Shown: positions 15,173 through 16,613 of the stretch, one piece after another
Numbering within the stretch: the first letter of the stretch is position 1
Layout of the letters: the number at the start of each line of letters is the position of its first letter
Assembly: GCA_944373065.1 (NCBI GenBank)
Contig: CALWAJ010000019.1
Coordinates: forward strand, 1 to 16,613
Direction of reading: 5' to 3'
From: an uncultured Bacilli bacterium
GTDB lineage: Bacteria; Bacillota_I; Bacilli_A; RF39; UBA660
Length of the DNA: 16,613 bases
The notes under the pieces: generated by a model
Told to the model about the DNA's origin: nothing
Database searches by the model: none
What the model saw: the letters and a program-made list of their open reading frames with translations, nothing else
Translations under genes and position numbers: made by a program

Positions 15173-15205
15173 ATATTTTCATCCTCCCTGATTTACCTTA
15201 AATTT

Positions 15206-15214
15206 TATATATCA
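15206..15214 (-). promoter_or_regulatory. Candidate extended -10 of the 14525-15172 gene
   Basis: On the minus strand TGATATATA gives an extended -10 (TG-n-TATATA) without a clear -35. Transcription would begin about 27 nt before the ATG. Confidence 0.25.
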
Positions 15215-15328
15215 ATCTGTTTTCAATGAAAAAATTATATCATATGCTAAACTTTTTTTCAAATTGGCAAAATAAAAGATAATTAATAATTTTTTACAAC
15301 AACTTAACACCAAATAATGTCAACCAAC

Positions 15329-15357
15329 TTGCATTTACCCATCAAAAAAACTACAAT
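15329..15357 (+). promoter_or_regulatory. Candidate promoter of the dehydrogenase gene
   Basis: TTGCAT (15329-15334) and TACAAT (15352-15357) are exactly 17 bp apart. The start near 15364 would place the SD GGAGGT at the very 5' end of the mRNA. TTGGCA (15264-15269) with TAATTT (15287-15292), also 17 bp apart, is a weaker alternative with a longer leader. Confidence 0.4.
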
Positions 15358-15374
15358 TAAGATGGAGGTAGAAT

Positions 15375-16340
15375 ATGGAAGCAAAAGATATTAAAAAAGT
15401 TGCCTGTGTTGGAGCAGGTGTAATTGGTTATAGTTGGGCTTTATATTATTCACTAAAGAAATTATCAGTAAATGTCTATGATATAACTGATGAAGCTTTA
15501 AATCTAGCAAAGATGCGAATTCATGAAAGCCTACTTAACTTAAAGAAAAATAATGTGGTAACCGATGAAGAGATTAAAGAAATAGAAAGTAGAATTAGTT
15601 ATACTACTTCAATGGAAGAAGCAGTGAAAGATGTACAACTAATTACTGAATCTGGTCCTGAAAGTTATGATGTTAAAAGAAAAATGGTTGAAGAGATGGA
15701 AAAATATACTAAAGATGACACCATCATCGCCTCATCTACATCAGGACTACTAATTACCGAAATAGCAAGAGATGCAAAACACAAAGAAAGGTTTATTGGA
15801 GCACATCCTTATAATCCCCCACATTTAATACCATTAGTAGAACTTACTAAAGGAGATTATACAACTGATGAAGTAATAAACACAGCTAAAGAATTTTATC
15901 AATCTATTGGTAAAGAACCTGTTGTCTTACAAAAAGAAGCTTTAGGATTTATCTGTAATCGTATTCAAATGGCTGTTTATAGAGAAGTATGTAACTTAGT
16001 AATGAAAGGGGTATGTACTATTGAAGATGCTGATAAAGCCGTAACTTATGGACCAGGATTAAGATGGGCTATTATGGGACCTAGTCTAGTCTTTGAATTA
16101 GGTGGAGGTAAAGGACATGTAGATGGTCTTATGAAACATTTAAACTCATCTATTAGTCTATGGTTACATGATATGGCAGATTTTAAAGACTTCCCAGAAG
16201 AATTTGCTAGTATTGCTAGAAAAGGTGTTGAAGAAGCCCTAAAAAATAGACCTAAAGAAATAGGTAATGATGATGAATCACTTGCTGAATATCGTGATAA
16301 AATGTTAATAGAAATATTAAAATTACATAACAAATTGTAA
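15375..16340 (+). CDS. 3-hydroxyacyl-CoA dehydrogenase-family enzyme
   Basis: A protein of 321 residues with an N-terminal NAD-binding fold (VGAGVIG, 12-18, then Asp36 ending the second strand). SSTSG (120-124), AHPYNPP with catalytic His144, VEL with Glu156 twelve residues later, and CNRIQMA (194-200) form the active site as in 3-hydroxyacyl-CoA dehydrogenases. HPYNPPHLIPLVEL and GPGLRWAIMGP (226-236) are closer to the lambda-crystallin, L-gulonate and L-carnitine dehydrogenase branch than to fatty-acid enzymes. So the substrate may be a short hydroxy acid or its CoA ester. The SD is GGAGGT. The gene stands alone: a terminator follows at once, and neighbours give no pathway. It lies on the chromosomal side of the tRNA-Trp scar. 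Confidence 0.88.
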   Translation: MEAKDIKKVACVGAGVIGYSWALYYSLKKLSVNVYDITDEALNLAKMRIHESLLNLKKNNVVTDEEIKEIESRISYTTSMEEAVKDVQLITESGPESYDVKRKMVEEMEKYTKDDTIIASSTSGLLITEIARDAKHKERFIGAHPYNPPHLIPLVELTKGDYTTDEVINTAKEFYQSIGKEPVVLQKEALGFICNRIQMAVYREVCNLVMKGVCTIEDADKAVTYGPGLRWAIMGPSLVFELGGGKGHVDGLMKHLNSSISLWLHDMADFKDFPEEFASIARKGVEEALKNRPKEIGNDDESLAEYRDKMLIEILKLHNKL

Positions 16341-16368
16341 AAGTAGATAATAAAACATCTACTTTTTT
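16340..16368 (+). terminator. Terminator after the dehydrogenase gene
   Basis: A 9-bp stem (16340-16348 with 16357-16365) around an 8-nt loop runs into a T tract. It begins at the last base of the stop codon. Confidence 0.8.
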
Positions 16369-16376
16369 TAATTATC

Positions 16377-16385
16377 TGTTATAAT
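16377..16385 (+). promoter_or_regulatory. Extended -10 promoter of the MazG-like gene
   Basis: TGTTATAAT is a perfect extended -10 (TG-n-TATAAT) with no good -35. Transcription near 16392 would leave about 16 nt, starting close to the SD AAGGAG (16395-16400). Confidence 0.5.
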
Positions 16386-16407
16386 TTAATTATTAAGGAG
16401 AAAAACT

Positions 16408-16613
16408 ATGAAAAATAAATATAATAAATTAGTACGTGATAATATAATAGATATTATTAAAGCAAATGGTGAAAAACCTATATATCACACTTTAAGCGAT
16501 AATGAGTACTGGGATGCTCTATTAATAAAAGATACAGAAGAATTACAAGAAGTAAAAGATGCTACAAGTAAAGATGAAGTATTAAAAGAACTAGGAGATA
16601 AACTAGAACTTAT
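16408..16613 (+). CDS. MazG-like nucleotide pyrophosphohydrolase, 3' end beyond window
   Basis: Sixty-eight codons are visible before the window ends. The N-terminus KYNKLVRDNIIDIIKANG, then EYWDALLIKDTEELQEV and EVLKELGDKLEL, matches the small MazG/phosphoribosyl-ATP pyrophosphatase-like family found in many Firmicutes and phages. EELQE gives the first metal-binding EExxE helix; the second (usually ExxD) is represented by ELGDKLE. The family hydrolyses nucleoside triphosphates to monophosphate and pyrophosphate, often as house-cleaning. AAGGAG precedes the ATG. The protein is expected to end about 30 residues further on. Confidence 0.85.
   Translation, partial: MKNKYNKLVRDNIIDIIKANGEKPIYHTLSDNEYWDALLIKDTEELQEVKDATSKDEVLKELGDKLEL

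Noticed and set aside
16046..16333. Minus-strand frame of 95 codons
   Set aside because: It is the antisense shadow of the dehydrogenase gene, whose active site is well conserved.
1..16613. CRISPR array or insertion sequence
   Set aside because: No regularly spaced repeats and no transposase motifs were seen on either strand.

Overview
The window is very AT-rich and uses the standard genetic code: TGG encodes Trp and no long frame reads through TGA. Shine-Dalgarno (SD) sequences are strong (AGGAGG-like) and genes are tightly packed. Together with the protein types (HelD, a Neisseria-type Fic, a MazG-like protein) this suggests a low-GC Firmicutes/Bacilli bacterium, perhaps an uncultured gut lineage. 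That assignment is inference; no marker gene is present.

Left part (1-4460). A small Cys-rich protein with an internally duplicated, truncated unit lies on the minus strand, divergent from an unrecognised 174-residue protein. Then comes a 1147-residue minus-strand protein that joins an adenylate-forming (AMP-ligase) domain, about four membrane segments, a histidine kinase and a receiver domain. It is the most unusual single gene here.

Middle (4620-13362). One minus-strand operon appears to start from a consensus-like promoter at 13334-13362. In transcription order it encodes a shikimate-dehydrogenase-like enzyme, a metallo-beta-lactamase-fold hydrolase, a GT2-type glycosyltransferase resembling glucosyl/mannosylglycerate synthases, an archaeal-type S-adenosylmethionine synthetase, an HprK-like P-loop kinase, a SpoT/MESH1-like HD hydrolase, a radical SAM enzyme with a Cys-rich C-terminus, and the RNA polymerase-associated helicase HelD. 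All eight genes overlap or sit within about 20 nt of each other. The set looks like a compact biosynthetic locus for a modified, probably glycosylated small molecule. I know of no described system with this combination.

Boundary (13660-13748). The 3' half of a tRNA-Trp gene, from anticodon loop to CCA, sits alone without its 5' half and is followed by an intrinsic terminator. This is the expected scar of an integrative element inserted in tRNA-Trp. The operon to its left would then be island cargo and the genes to its right the original chromosome. The other end and the integrase are not in the window.

Right part (13776-16613). It holds a Fic AMP-transferase with a C-terminal self-inhibitory helix, a short Xre-like helix-turn-helix frame lacking a normal start codon, an unrecognised 215-residue protein on the minus strand, a 3-hydroxyacyl-CoA dehydrogenase-family enzyme, and the start of a MazG-like pyrophosphohydrolase cut by the window end. 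Several plus-strand genes have a promoter-like -10 box directly before the SD, which would give leaders of only about 10-16 nt.
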